Assembly (NCBI RefSeq): GCF_024436065.1
Contig: NZ_JANFNS010000002.1
Span: forward strand, 124,001-188,000
DNA: 64,000 bases
Direction of reading: 5' to 3'
Source of the DNA: Saccharibacillus sp. JS10
GTDB taxonomy: Bacteria > Bacillota > Bacilli > Paenibacillales > Paenibacillaceae
Part shown: positions 46,901 through 54,155 of the stretch, one piece after another
How positions within the stretch are numbered: the first letter of the stretch is position 1
Layout of the letters: each line of letters opens with the position of its first letter
Program-made: the position numbers and the translations under genes
The notes under the pieces: generated by a model
What the model was told of the DNA's origin: nothing
Database searches by the model: none
The model's input: only the letters and a program-made list of their open reading frames with translations

Positions 46901-49111
46901 CACGCGCCGGAAGAACTTCAAGGCAGCGAGCGTCTACAACAGATCATGAAGTCGATCGTGGATCGTTTGTTAGAAATCGAACTCGCACGCGGCGATCTAG
47001 CAACCGAAGTCACGCCGCTTACGATGTCGTTGCAGCGGATCGAAGGCTTGGATGCGTTGATTCGAATTTTAGTCAGTCTTGGCGGAGAAACGTTCGTACG
47101 CGGTTATATTTACAGCTACGGTCATAATCAGACGAAAAAAGAATCGCTTAGTCATCTGCTCAAAGTCTGCTACCCGGCAGAAGGTGACGATGCAGCGAAA
47201 CTTGCCGAGAATCTAGAAGGTACCGGTATTTCCGAGAAAAGATTACTTGAAGCGGCGATGTATGCCCCGCAATGGATCGAGATCGTCTCGGCGCATCTAG
47301 GCTGGGAAGGGCTTCGCAGCGCAGCTTGGTACTTCCATGCGCATATCAACGAAAGTTTCTCGGCGGAAAAAGAAACGATTGTCGCGCATTATTCACCGAT
47401 TACGCCGCAAGAATTCAACGATGGCGCATTTGATGTCCAATGGTTCGAAGAAGCTTATGCGACGATTGGAGCGGAGCGCTTTAAGCTGCTCTATGATTGC
47501 GCCAAATATATCTCGGGCGGGGCAAACCATCGCCGTTCGCAATTGTTTGCCGATGCGGTACTTGGGAAGTTGAATCTTGCCGATACGCAAAAACAAGTCG
47601 AGACCAAGCGCGGCAAAGATCAATTGCTTGCATACAGCCTGATTCCTTTGTCCAAAAAGAAAGAGTCGGATTTGCGCGAACGGTATGATTTTATTCAGAA
47701 GTTTTTGCTGGAAAGTCGTCAATTTGGTGCGCAGCGCCGCGCAAGTGAAAGCGCAGCGAGCCAGATCGCGTTAAGCAATCTCGCGAGAAGCGCAGGATAT
47801 GCCGATTCGACACGCCTGCAATGGGATATGGAAGCCGGTAAAGTTGACGAGCTTCAAGCTTATATGGAGCCACACGCAGTAGATGACGTCGAAGTGCAGT
47901 TGGTCGTAAATGAACTGGGCTTACCGACGATTGTCGCTACGAAAAGCGGTAAAAGTCTCAAATCTGTTCCGTCCCGTTTGAATAAAAACGAATATATCGT
48001 ACGGATCAAAGAAGTCAAAACCGAACTGACCGAGCAGCATCGTCGTTTTGTCCGTGAATTGGAACGTTCAATGGAGAATGGAGCGACGTTCCAGCTGGAT
48101 GAATTGACGAAGTTATATCGGAATCCGGTGGTCGCTCCGCTCCTGTCCAAACTCGTTTTCCGGTTGCAGCAAGAGAGCGAAGATACGCCGGTTGTCGGTT
48201 ATTTCCAAGCAGATAAGCAAGAGCTTGAGGATATTCAGACGAAGCAAGGTCGTTCACTGGATGCGAAGTCGAAACTGACGATTGCGCACCCGGTCGATCT
48301 GTATGGTAGTGGACAATGGCAAGAATTCCAGCGCGATATGATCGAACGTAATCTGCAAGCGGAAGCGAGCGAAGGAAATCCAATCGCGAAGCAGCCGTTC
48401 AAGCAGATTTTCCGTGAATTGTATACGCCGAATGCCGATGAATTAGCCGCTGTGACTTCTTCCTCGCGTTATGCCGGTCATCAAGTGCAGCCAAGCAAAA
48501 CGGTAGCGCTGCTAAGAGGACGCGGCTGGACAGTGAGTTACGAAGAAGGTCTGCAAAAAGTGGATTACAAGCATAATGTGATCGCGACCTTGTATGCAAT
48601 GGCAGATTGGTTCTCGCCAGCCGATACCGAAGCTCCGACGCTAGAATTGATTCATTTCAGCGATCGGCGTACGCATCAATCGTTAGCTTTAAAAGACGTG
48701 CCTCCGGTACTGTTTTCCGAGATTATGCGCGATGTCGATCTGGTTGTCAGCGTCGCTCACGTCGGCGGCGTCGATCCGGAAGCAAGCCTGACAACGGTTG
48801 AACTTCGCACCGCGATTCTAAGCGAGTCGTTATCGCTTCTTCGAATCGACAATGTGCGGCTGGAAGGAAGTTATGCTCATATTCAAGGTTCGCTTGGCGA
48901 ATACGCTGTCCATCTGGGAAGCGGCGTTGCTTACAAGCAAGCGACCGGAGCGCTCAATATTATTCCGGTACATGCCGGGCAGCGAGGTCGATTCTTTTTA
49001 CCTTTCCTCGACGAAGATCCGCGCACTGCTGAAGTCTTGTCGAAGATTGTGATGTTGGCGGAAGATACTAAAATTAAAGATCCGCAGATTTTGGAGCAAA
49101 TTAAACATTAA
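44000..49111 (+). CDS. Giant DUF4132 protein (YehI/MolR-like)
   Basis: 1703 residues, ATG 44000 after AAAGGAGG. The first 1200 residues are mainly helical with HEAT-like stretches (for example ALKRARKFDLTDHELERVEN) and no membrane segments. From about residue 1315 the DUF4132 domain appears: VPSRLNKNEYIVRIKEVKTE, then EQHRRFVRELERSMENGATF, LYRNPVVAPLLSKLVFRL, LTIAHPVDLYGSGQWQEFQR and KQPFKQIFRELY. The last 120 residues match the family's tail (YAVHLGSGVAYKQATG, GRFFLPFLDEDPRTAEVLSK). DUF4132 proteins include E. coli YehI and the MolR group; their activity is unknown. Tight coupling with the beta-grasp gene suggests that the two act together. Confidence 0.88.
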   Translation: MNHELQEQQERQEDQYFEDLKQRANQLQGQEARLANALLELCEYGYVHAHHDSVQQLKQVLKQAAGQQPEKLLEPLENVVRVLAGEEVATRLEKIRKQSPEYPYANGYMRRPFRTSDPSAHLVRMLSKLMGLLWIEASKFSLTDYLTQREYSSTRTRSFYRSSQVLPDLIAQHLDDRDEAVESALRDIIFGENQTALLSREMISGMLMSHRPDVYEWVGNLLVAARLQEGLRQSIVESVDFGTTEAFMYMLKLILDQGFVRYSSIVRAAAVWTGLPLEVTDERIVTQLLEKMYSALSDAELRMKWTQSSNAQEVFIGLFAQALIEESEIPFIVKGIMEHGAHYNKVAAQYMISMSQYEELKYMSALDILSSGERDPELLYWMMNNYTYDYQLEWKSEEESDEQQNQFDKDTFRLKVLPAPGLDDKETRRQQFEALSALLSDKLTKVIKGNSGALDFLSYTYDPAGILRKMMYLTAYDMDTQWVSRLIDLAPMMNADRRHDLLRFFLKDPEDSKQREFVFAMFADKSLSNRESALKRARKFDLTDHELERVENILKLKTGALRQNAVALLLVQNRAALESSLNRLLSAKTELQRIAGLELLTELSADDLRSDDYEALRPLSEKIASPTPKEQQLLSKLEVSKSNDRYTASNGFGLYDPNQTEAWLKEPQGKPADFARFFAWDDAKMTDFIKGLDQLVHSLRDTEYEVQYYNNSKEKLLLGTQFRPLSYSLSQELSILQPEYARYSSMDNYPLADEWKAYLANSGFGAKELLGLHMIVETKELSGMLDDFYGEFSDYYDYDKMRKTRLLDGWREQYVSGLYPIERLKKLWKVLDKCKYTSTVGTLLNLFYEDSEPEYLFDTAAASLEKLFIEFPSDVPQQEQAVWLTLASDWMWVLRRNVYNDASFKTFVSCAFRYDDRRRELGGTHIGSTLDIRMFFKAHSLGLLGDNEIYKQILGESSNYILRNLTTHAPEELQGSERLQQIMKSIVDRLLEIELARGDLATEVTPLTMSLQRIEGLDALIRILVSLGGETFVRGYIYSYGHNQTKKESLSHLLKVCYPAEGDDAAKLAENLEGTGISEKRLLEAAMYAPQWIEIVSAHLGWEGLRSAAWYFHAHINESFSAEKETIVAHYSPITPQEFNDGAFDVQWFEEAYATIGAERFKLLYDCAKYISGGANHRRSQLFADAVLGKLNLADTQKQVETKRGKDQLLAYSLIPLSKKKESDLRERYDFIQKFLLESRQFGAQRRASESAASQIALSNLARSAGYADSTRLQWDMEAGKVDELQAYMEPHAVDDVEVQLVVNELGLPTIVATKSGKSLKSVPSRLNKNEYIVRIKEVKTELTEQHRRFVRELERSMENGATFQLDELTKLYRNPVVAPLLSKLVFRLQQESEDTPVVGYFQADKQELEDIQTKQGRSLDAKSKLTIAHPVDLYGSGQWQEFQRDMIERNLQAEASEGNPIAKQPFKQIFRELYTPNADELAAVTSSSRYAGHQVQPSKTVALLRGRGWTVSYEEGLQKVDYKHNVIATLYAMADWFSPADTEAPTLELIHFSDRRTHQSLALKDVPPVLFSEIMRDVDLVVSVAHVGGVDPEASLTTVELRTAILSESLSLLRIDNVRLEGSYAHIQGSLGEYAVHLGSGVAYKQATGALNIIPVHAGQRGRFFLPFLDEDPRTAEVLSKIVMLAEDTKIKDPQILEQIKH

Positions 49112-49131
49112 ATTCCATAATAGAGGATGTT

Positions 49132-49178
49132 GCCTGGTCGAAGAACTCGAATTTATCGAGGGTTCGATCAGGCTTTTT
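49132..49178 (+). terminator. Terminator of the beta-grasp/DUF4132 operon
   Basis: GCCTGGTCGAA and TTCGATCAGGC outer arms, with CTCGA/TCGAG inside, followed by six T. Confidence 0.88.
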
Positions 49179-49246
49179 TAAGCGATTTTCGAAAAAGATT
49201 GACCCAATTCCCCTGTTCCGGGGTAATCATAGGTAGAAGCTGACGA

Positions 49247-49263
49247 TTCGGCAATTTGCCGAA
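49247..49263. promoter_or_regulatory. Palindrome upstream of the decarboxylase gene
   Basis: TTCGGCAATTTGCCGAA has exact 8-base arms about one base. It is 35 bases before the ATG at 49298 and just upstream of the ribosome site, a position suited to an operator. A smaller CCCC-TGTTCC-GGGG hairpin lies at 49210. Confidence 0.5.
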
Positions 49264-49297
49264 AAGCAGACAGCGATTACGGAAGGAGCGTATCAAT

Positions 49298-51013
49298 ATG
49301 GCAAAAACGATTATGGGCAAAATTCGTTCGAACGAAACAGGAGAGGGACAAGCGACACTCGGAACCTTTTTATTCGATTGTTTGAAAAAAGAAGGCGTCA
49401 CCGAAGTGTTCGGCGTTCCCGGCGATTATAATTTCACACTTTTTGATACGTTGGAACAATACGAAGGCGTCAAAATGGTTCCTGCTCGCAACGAACTCAA
49501 TGGCGGGTACGCCGCTGACGGTTATGCGCGGGTCAAAGGATTAGCGGCGCTGATCACGACGTTCGGCGTCGGCGAATTGAGTGCGGTCAACGCAATCGCC
49601 GGAGCATACAGCGAGAGTGTACCGATCGTGCATATCGTCGGATCGCCTAAATCTCAAAAACAAAAACAACAAAAGCTGATGCACCATACGTTAATGGACG
49701 GAGATTTTGATGCGTTCCGCCGCGTGTACGAACCGATCTCTGCATACACGGCAATCTTAACGCCAGACAATGCAATGGTCGAAATTCCGAAAGCGATCTT
49801 TATCGCGAAGCAAACGCAAAAGCCGGTTTACCTTTCGGTAGCACTTGACTTGGTTCAGCAGCCGATCGCAGTGAAAGCACCTAAATTAACGCCGCTCAAA
49901 ACGAGCGATTCTTCGCTTAAATCCGCTATGCGCCATGCACGCAAAATGTTGAAAGCGGCAAAACACGTCGTGGTCGTCAGCGATGCTCAAGTGAAAAGTT
50001 GGAAGTGGCAACCGCTTGTACGTGATCTTGCGCAAAAAATGCAAGTCCCTGTAGCCACGACAATCATGGGGAAAGGCGGCTTTGATGAAAGTCATCCGAA
50101 CCATATCGGGACGTATGGCGGTCCGACAGGCAGCGAAGGAATTCGTAAAATTGTCGAAAGCGCAGATTGCTTGATTATTCCGGGCTATGTTCCGTCTGAC
50201 ACCAATACGGGCGGTACCGGATCAGAGTTGAATGCGAAAAAAATTATTGCGATTCATCCGACTTCAACGGTGATTAGCGGGCAGACCTATTCCGATATTT
50301 TGGGAGCGGATATGCTGCGCGAACTGACGGAATCCGGTCTAACTGCCGAAGAACCGATTCCGGCTGCCGATTATCCTTATGATAGCGAAGCACAGCTTGC
50401 GGGTAGCCATGCGTTAACAGCGGATGAATATTATCCGTTGATCCAGCGTTTGCTGCAACCAGGCGATATTATTTTAGCGGAAACCGGTACATTCGCGTAC
50501 GGCATGTCTCAGCTTCAACTTCCGCAAGGCGTGACATATATCGCGCAAGGTGGATGGCAAAGTATTGGGTACGCGACGCCTGCGACGATGGGTGCATGCA
50601 CAGCTGCTCCTAAACGCCGAGTGTTACTATTTACCGGTGACGGTTCGCTGCAAATGACGGCGCAAGAATTAAGCTCGATGATGGCTTATGGTTGTAAACC
50701 AATCATTTTCGTGCTCAATAACCGTGGCTATACGATCGAGAAACATCTGAATTTCCGTACACCGAAAGATCAACAACCTTATAATGAGATTCCGGGTTGG
50801 GATTATCTCAAGTTGATCGAAGCGTTTGGCGGTCAAGCGTATACCCAGCGCGTTCATACGGTCGGGGAATTGGCGCGTGCTTTCCGCGATGCCGAACATC
50901 AACGTTCGGATAAGCTGTGCTTGATTGAAATGATCGTTCCAAATGGACTGGATGCGCCAGAGTATTTGCAACAGGTGAGCAAAGAAATGGAGCGTCAAGA
51001 AAAGAAATCTTAA
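49298..51013 (+). CDS. Thiamine-diphosphate 2-keto-acid (indolepyruvate/phenylpyruvate) decarboxylase
   Basis: 571 residues from ATG 49298 after GGAAGGAG. N-terminal TPP domain: VFGVPGDYNFTLFDTL and the cofactor-activating Glu in VPARNELNGGYAADGYAR; LMHHTLMDGDF contains the His-His pair of decarboxylases. The C-terminal TPP/Mg motif is GDGSLQMTAQELSSMMAYGCKPIIFVLNN. The nearest families are indolepyruvate and phenylpyruvate decarboxylases (IpdC-type) and branched-chain keto-acid decarboxylases. It makes an aldehyde from a 2-keto acid; in Paenibacillus such enzymes can lead to indole-3-acetic acid. Exact substrate not determined. Monocistronic. Confidence 0.9.
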   Translation: MAKTIMGKIRSNETGEGQATLGTFLFDCLKKEGVTEVFGVPGDYNFTLFDTLEQYEGVKMVPARNELNGGYAADGYARVKGLAALITTFGVGELSAVNAIAGAYSESVPIVHIVGSPKSQKQKQQKLMHHTLMDGDFDAFRRVYEPISAYTAILTPDNAMVEIPKAIFIAKQTQKPVYLSVALDLVQQPIAVKAPKLTPLKTSDSSLKSAMRHARKMLKAAKHVVVVSDAQVKSWKWQPLVRDLAQKMQVPVATTIMGKGGFDESHPNHIGTYGGPTGSEGIRKIVESADCLIIPGYVPSDTNTGGTGSELNAKKIIAIHPTSTVISGQTYSDILGADMLRELTESGLTAEEPIPAADYPYDSEAQLAGSHALTADEYYPLIQRLLQPGDIILAETGTFAYGMSQLQLPQGVTYIAQGGWQSIGYATPATMGACTAAPKRRVLLFTGDGSLQMTAQELSSMMAYGCKPIIFVLNNRGYTIEKHLNFRTPKDQQPYNEIPGWDYLKLIEAFGGQAYTQRVHTVGELARAFRDAEHQRSDKLCLIEMIVPNGLDAPEYLQQVSKEMERQEKKS

Positions 51014-51030
51014 TCGATAGCGATGCCGAC

Positions 51031-51066
51031 AAAGCGGGTGACCGAACAGGTCATTCGCTTTTTTTA
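51031..51066 (+). terminator. Terminator after the decarboxylase gene
   Basis: AAAGCGGGTGACC pairs with GGTCATTCGCTTT, loop GAACA, then T run. Confidence 0.87.
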
Positions 51067-51111
51067 GATCACAGATTTTAGAGCGCACTACATCATATAA
51101 GGAGGAACACG

Positions 51112-51582
51112 ATGAAAAAAGTGATGTTTTTGATTGCCGGATTATTTTCAGGAATTTTGCTTGGCTTGATGCTCAAAGCTGTTCAATCGTTCAGCGGTCA
51201 TAAAGTCTATCGATTATTGCTTAACGCCGATTACGTCCCGGTTTTAAAAGAATTTCGGTTAAGTGAATTTACGGAGTTCGTCATTCATCTGGTGATTTCA
51301 GCCGTCTTGGTCGTTGTGCTCGGAATCTTTTGGCAGTACCTGTCTTATCGTCCAAATCAGTCAGCATATACAGCGCGAAAAGTAATCGCAGGGACTGCAC
51401 TGATTAGTATGGTGATCGGAGCTGCTTTGTATCCGAGGACTTTGTTGTCTTCAGGCGGTACACCTCCGATCAATAGCGTGCCGGCTTGGTTTTGGTGGCT
51501 ATTCGCACATAGCATGTATGGAGCGATATCTGGCGTCTTGATTTATTGGATTCAAGGCAAAAGGAATAAAGAGAAAGGCTAA
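51112..51582 (+). CDS. Four-helix integral membrane protein, unknown
   Basis: 156 residues, ATG 51112 after AAGGAGG. Hydrophobic segments at about 4-22 (VMFLIAGLFSGILLGLML), 55-78 (VIHLVISAVLVVVLGIFWQYL), 92-110 and 122-148 (AWFWWLFAHSMYGAISGVLIYW), with a lysine-rich tail inside the cell. The GIxLGLxxK and HSxYGxxxG patterns resemble small YagU/YqhR-type membrane proteins, but I cannot name a family with confidence. Stands alone between the decarboxylase and the ars island. Confidence 0.65.
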   Translation: MKKVMFLIAGLFSGILLGLMLKAVQSFSGHKVYRLLLNADYVPVLKEFRLSEFTEFVIHLVISAVLVVVLGIFWQYLSYRPNQSAYTARKVIAGTALISMVIGAALYPRTLLSSGGTPPINSVPAWFWWLFAHSMYGAISGVLIYWIQGKRNKEKG

Positions 51583-51616
51583 ACTTAATTGTGATGCCAC
51601 CCGCCCGATTCAATAT

Positions 51617-52105
51617 TTATAATAATTTTTCCATAGCCATTACACTCACGAATTTGCCGTCTAAAACTCCTTGGTTTTGAAATATACCGACTTCCCGATA
51701 CCCGGCTTTATGATATAAGCTTTGACCTAACATATTAAATGGAAAAGTGAATAGGACGAACTTGTAAAAGTTATTTTGCCTACCGCTCTCTTCTAACTTT
51801 TGAAGCAGTCGTTTCCCTATTCCTTTTCCGCGGTAATCTCGATGGATATAAATTGAAAGGTCGCCGACGCCGTCATACACGCTTCTTGTGCTATATGAAT
51901 TGATAGAAGCCCAGCCGACGACTTGATTATTTTTTTCGGCTACAATTACCTGATAACGTCCTTGATGTTTGGCAAACCATTCAGACATATAAGCTTCATC
52001 TTTTAGATCCGTTTCTAGCGTAGCAATGCGGTCTTGAATGCCTTGATTATAGATTGTCAAAATGCTGTTCAAATCAAATGGGGTAGCTTGTCGCAAAATG
52101 ATCAT
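51617..52105 (-). CDS. arsN1: ArsN1-like arsinothricin/phosphinothricin N-acetyltransferase
   Basis: 162 residues. It has the PAT/ArsN1 pattern: RQATPFDLNSILTIYNQGI at the start, the family stretch DRIATLETDLKD, VVGWASINSYSTRSVYDGVGDLSIYI, YRGKGIGKRLLQKLEES and HKAGYREVGIFQNQGVLDG. The DRIATLETD block is characteristic of ArsN1 family A, which acetylates the amino group of the organoarsenical antibiotic arsinothricin. It lies divergent to the MarR-type gene of the ars island, which supports the call. Standard PPT acetyltransferase activity is the alternative. The intergenic region (136 bases) is shared with the regulator. Confidence 0.85.
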   Translation of the reverse strand: MIILRQATPFDLNSILTIYNQGIQDRIATLETDLKDEAYMSEWFAKHQGRYQVIVAEKNNQVVGWASINSYSTRSVYDGVGDLSIYIHRDYRGKGIGKRLLQKLEESGRQNNFYKFVLFTFPFNMLGQSLYHKAGYREVGIFQNQGVLDGKFVSVMAMEKLL

Positions 52106-52189
52106 TTTGATCGCTCCTAGACATTAGACTTAGATTTTTAATAAACATTATATATTTTGCATAGAAATATAAAAGAATGCAATGAAATT

Positions 52190-52206
52190 ATTTGCATTTT
52201 GCAAAT
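52190..52206. promoter_or_regulatory. MarR-type operator 1
   Basis: ATTTGCATTTTGCAAAT: 7-base exact arms with a 3-base spacer. It covers a possible -35 (TTTGCA at 52191) of the MarR gene promoter (18 bases to TATAAC at 52215), so binding would block transcription. Core TTGCATTTTGCAA recurs, inverted, at 52720. Confidence 0.65.
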
Positions 52207-52241
52207 TTAAAAGATATAACTGTATAAAGAGGTGAAGTGAA

Positions 52242-52691
52242 TTGGAGAGTAACAAAAGAGAGATGTTTCAAATGATGACGCGGCGTTTGGGATTGTTGGA
52301 CAAAAACTGCTGTAACGCGGGAGGGATAGGCATCTCGCTTGTTCAAAGTCATATCCTTTATGAAATTGATCGTAGACACCATCCGTCTATTCAGCAAGTA
52401 GCGGACGCACTCGCCATAGATATTACGACATTTAGCCGCCAAATTCAAAGTCTTGTCAAATTGGGTTTAGTTCAAAAAACTCCGCTGCCTACAGATCGGC
52501 GTATTTACATTTTATCTTTGACTACGCAAGGGAAGTTTGTGGCTACAGTTATTGATGAGCAGATGAATCATTATTTACAAGAAGTTTTTTCGCATATGTC
52601 TGAGTTTGAACGGGACATGGTCATCAATGCTGTTAAGTTGTTGAACGAAAGTATGGCAAAATCTAGCGTCTGTTGTACGCCAATAGGATAA
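52242..52691 (+). CDS. MarR-family regulator with paired cysteines, ars island
   Basis: 149 residues, TTG 52242 with AGAGGTGA six bases upstream. Winged helix of the MarR type: HILYEIDRRHHPSIQQVADALAIDITTFSRQIQSLVKLGLVQK, then the wing PTDRRIYILSLTTQG, and helices for dimerisation. Two CysCys pairs are notable: KNCCNAGG near residue 24 and VCCTPIG at the very end. In a dimer these could bind As(III) or an organoarsenical; this is inference. It probably controls its own promoter and the following flavoprotein gene through two copies of one operator. It is distinct from the ArsR repressor further down. Confidence 0.82.
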   Translation: MESNKREMFQMMTRRLGLLDKNCCNAGGIGISLVQSHILYEIDRRHHPSIQQVADALAIDITTFSRQIQSLVKLGLVQKTPLPTDRRIYILSLTTQGKFVATVIDEQMNHYLQEVFSHMSEFERDMVINAVKLLNESMAKSSVCCTPIG

Positions 52692-52718
52692 GAATGATCC
52701 TGTTGGCTTCGTTAAATA

Positions 52719-52734
52719 ATTGCAAAATGCAAAT
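52719..52734. promoter_or_regulatory. MarR-type operator 2
   Basis: ATTGCAAAATGCAAAT; its reverse complement has the same 13-base core TTGCATTTTGCAA as operator 1. It lies between marR and the flavoprotein start, 20 bases before ATG 52755 and just upstream of TTAGGAGG. Confidence 0.65.
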
Positions 52735-52754
52735 AAATTTTAGGAGGAATAATC

Positions 52755-54155
52755 ATGCTTAACCCTATTTTTTCGAATATAACCAATGGCTGTGAAACGT
52801 TTTCACCAGAACCGGATAGATTACCCGTTGCAATCATTGGAGCTGGACCGGTAGGTCTTGCGGCAGCAGCTCAACTTTTCTCTAAAGGTGAACCGTTTAT
52901 GTTATTTGAAGCTGGAAATGAAGTAGCGGCGAATATTCGAAAATGGGAACATATACGACTGTTTTCGCCGTGGCAGTATAATATCGATAAATTTGCTAAA
53001 GCGTTGCTGAACAAGACGAATTGGGTCGCGCCGCAAAACGAAGAAATTCCAACGGGAAAAGAACTGATTGAGCATTATTTAAAGCCTTTGGCTGCGTTGC
53101 CTGAATTAAGTCCCAATCTATATTTGAATACGAAAGTTACCGCGATCAGTCGTAAAGGTTTAAGCAAAGTAAAAACAAATGGACGTGAAAAACTTCCTTT
53201 CGTGATTCATACCGAACAACACGGATCTTCATTTATTTATGAAGCGCGTGCGGTTATCGATTCTTCCGGGACGTGGTCGAATCCAAACCCGCTTCGTTCA
53301 GACGGTATATGTTCTGATGGGGAAAAAGCATTTCGTGAAAATATTTTATACGGTATTCCTGATGTACTCGGCAAAGAAAAAAATCGATATAGCGGTAAAA
53401 AAGTGCTTGTCGTAGGAAGCGGACATTCTGCGATAAACACTTTGCTTGAACTTGTAGAGCTTCAAAAAGAAGAATCAGAAACTGAGATTGTATGGGCAAT
53501 TCGTAAAGCGAATATTGAAGAGGTTTATGGTGGGCGAGAATTGGACGGGCTTCGGGCAAGAGGAGAATTAGGCATTCGTCTTCAAACAGAAGTCGAAACC
53601 GGCAAAATTAAGGTTCTTACCGCTTATCATATTGAAAACATTCAAAAACAAAATGGACAGATTCAGGTTTCTGGAATGGCAAAAGATGAACGGGTCGTTG
53701 TTGAGCATATTGATGAAATTGTAAGCAATACAGGTTCGCGCCCTGACTTGTCGATCATGCAAGAAGTACGAGTGTTGATAGATCCAAGCTTAGAATGTGC
53801 ATATGAACTCGCGCCACTGATTGATCCTAACCTACATAGCTGCGGTACCGTTCGACCGCATGGAGAGAAAGAGTTACGTCATCCTGAAAAAGACTTTTAT
53901 ATCGCAGGCGCCAAAAGTTATGGAAGAGCGCCGACTTTTCTCATGGCAACCGGATATGAGCAAGTCAGATCTATCGTAGCCGCTCTAGTCGGAGATATGG
54001 ATTCTGCGCAAAAAGTAGAGTTGGAACTCCCCGAGACCGGAGTATGCAAAGTGAACGCTAAACGTAAGGAGAGTTACTATGAATTGATGCAGGCAAAAGA
54101 AGTTATCCATTGCTGCATTTCTTCAAAAAGCGAAAAAAAGGAGGTCAAGCATTGA
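52755..54155 (+). CDS. FAD/NAD(P)-dependent flavoprotein of the ars island
   Basis: 466 residues, ATG 52755 after TTAGGAGG. Two Rossmann sites: PVAIIGAGPVGLAAAAQL (about 25-42) for FAD and KVLVVGSGHSAINTLLEL (about 217) for NAD(P)H; YIAGAKSYGRAPTFLMATG closes the FAD site. This is the layout of flavin monooxygenases and related disulfide-independent oxidoreductases. The C-terminus ends VIHCCISSKSEKKEVKH, again with a CysCys pair, and shortly before that ETGVCKVNAK. It overlaps the next gene by four bases. Such proteins are common in MarR-controlled arsenic gene sets; the reaction is unknown, possibly oxidation of trivalent organoarsenicals. Confidence 0.8.
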   Translation: MLNPIFSNITNGCETFSPEPDRLPVAIIGAGPVGLAAAAQLFSKGEPFMLFEAGNEVAANIRKWEHIRLFSPWQYNIDKFAKALLNKTNWVAPQNEEIPTGKELIEHYLKPLAALPELSPNLYLNTKVTAISRKGLSKVKTNGREKLPFVIHTEQHGSSFIYEARAVIDSSGTWSNPNPLRSDGICSDGEKAFRENILYGIPDVLGKEKNRYSGKKVLVVGSGHSAINTLLELVELQKEESETEIVWAIRKANIEEVYGGRELDGLRARGELGIRLQTEVETGKIKVLTAYHIENIQKQNGQIQVSGMAKDERVVVEHIDEIVSNTGSRPDLSIMQEVRVLIDPSLECAYELAPLIDPNLHSCGTVRPHGEKELRHPEKDFYIAGAKSYGRAPTFLMATGYEQVRSIVAALVGDMDSAQKVELELPETGVCKVNAKRKESYYELMQAKEVIHCCISSKSEKKEVKH

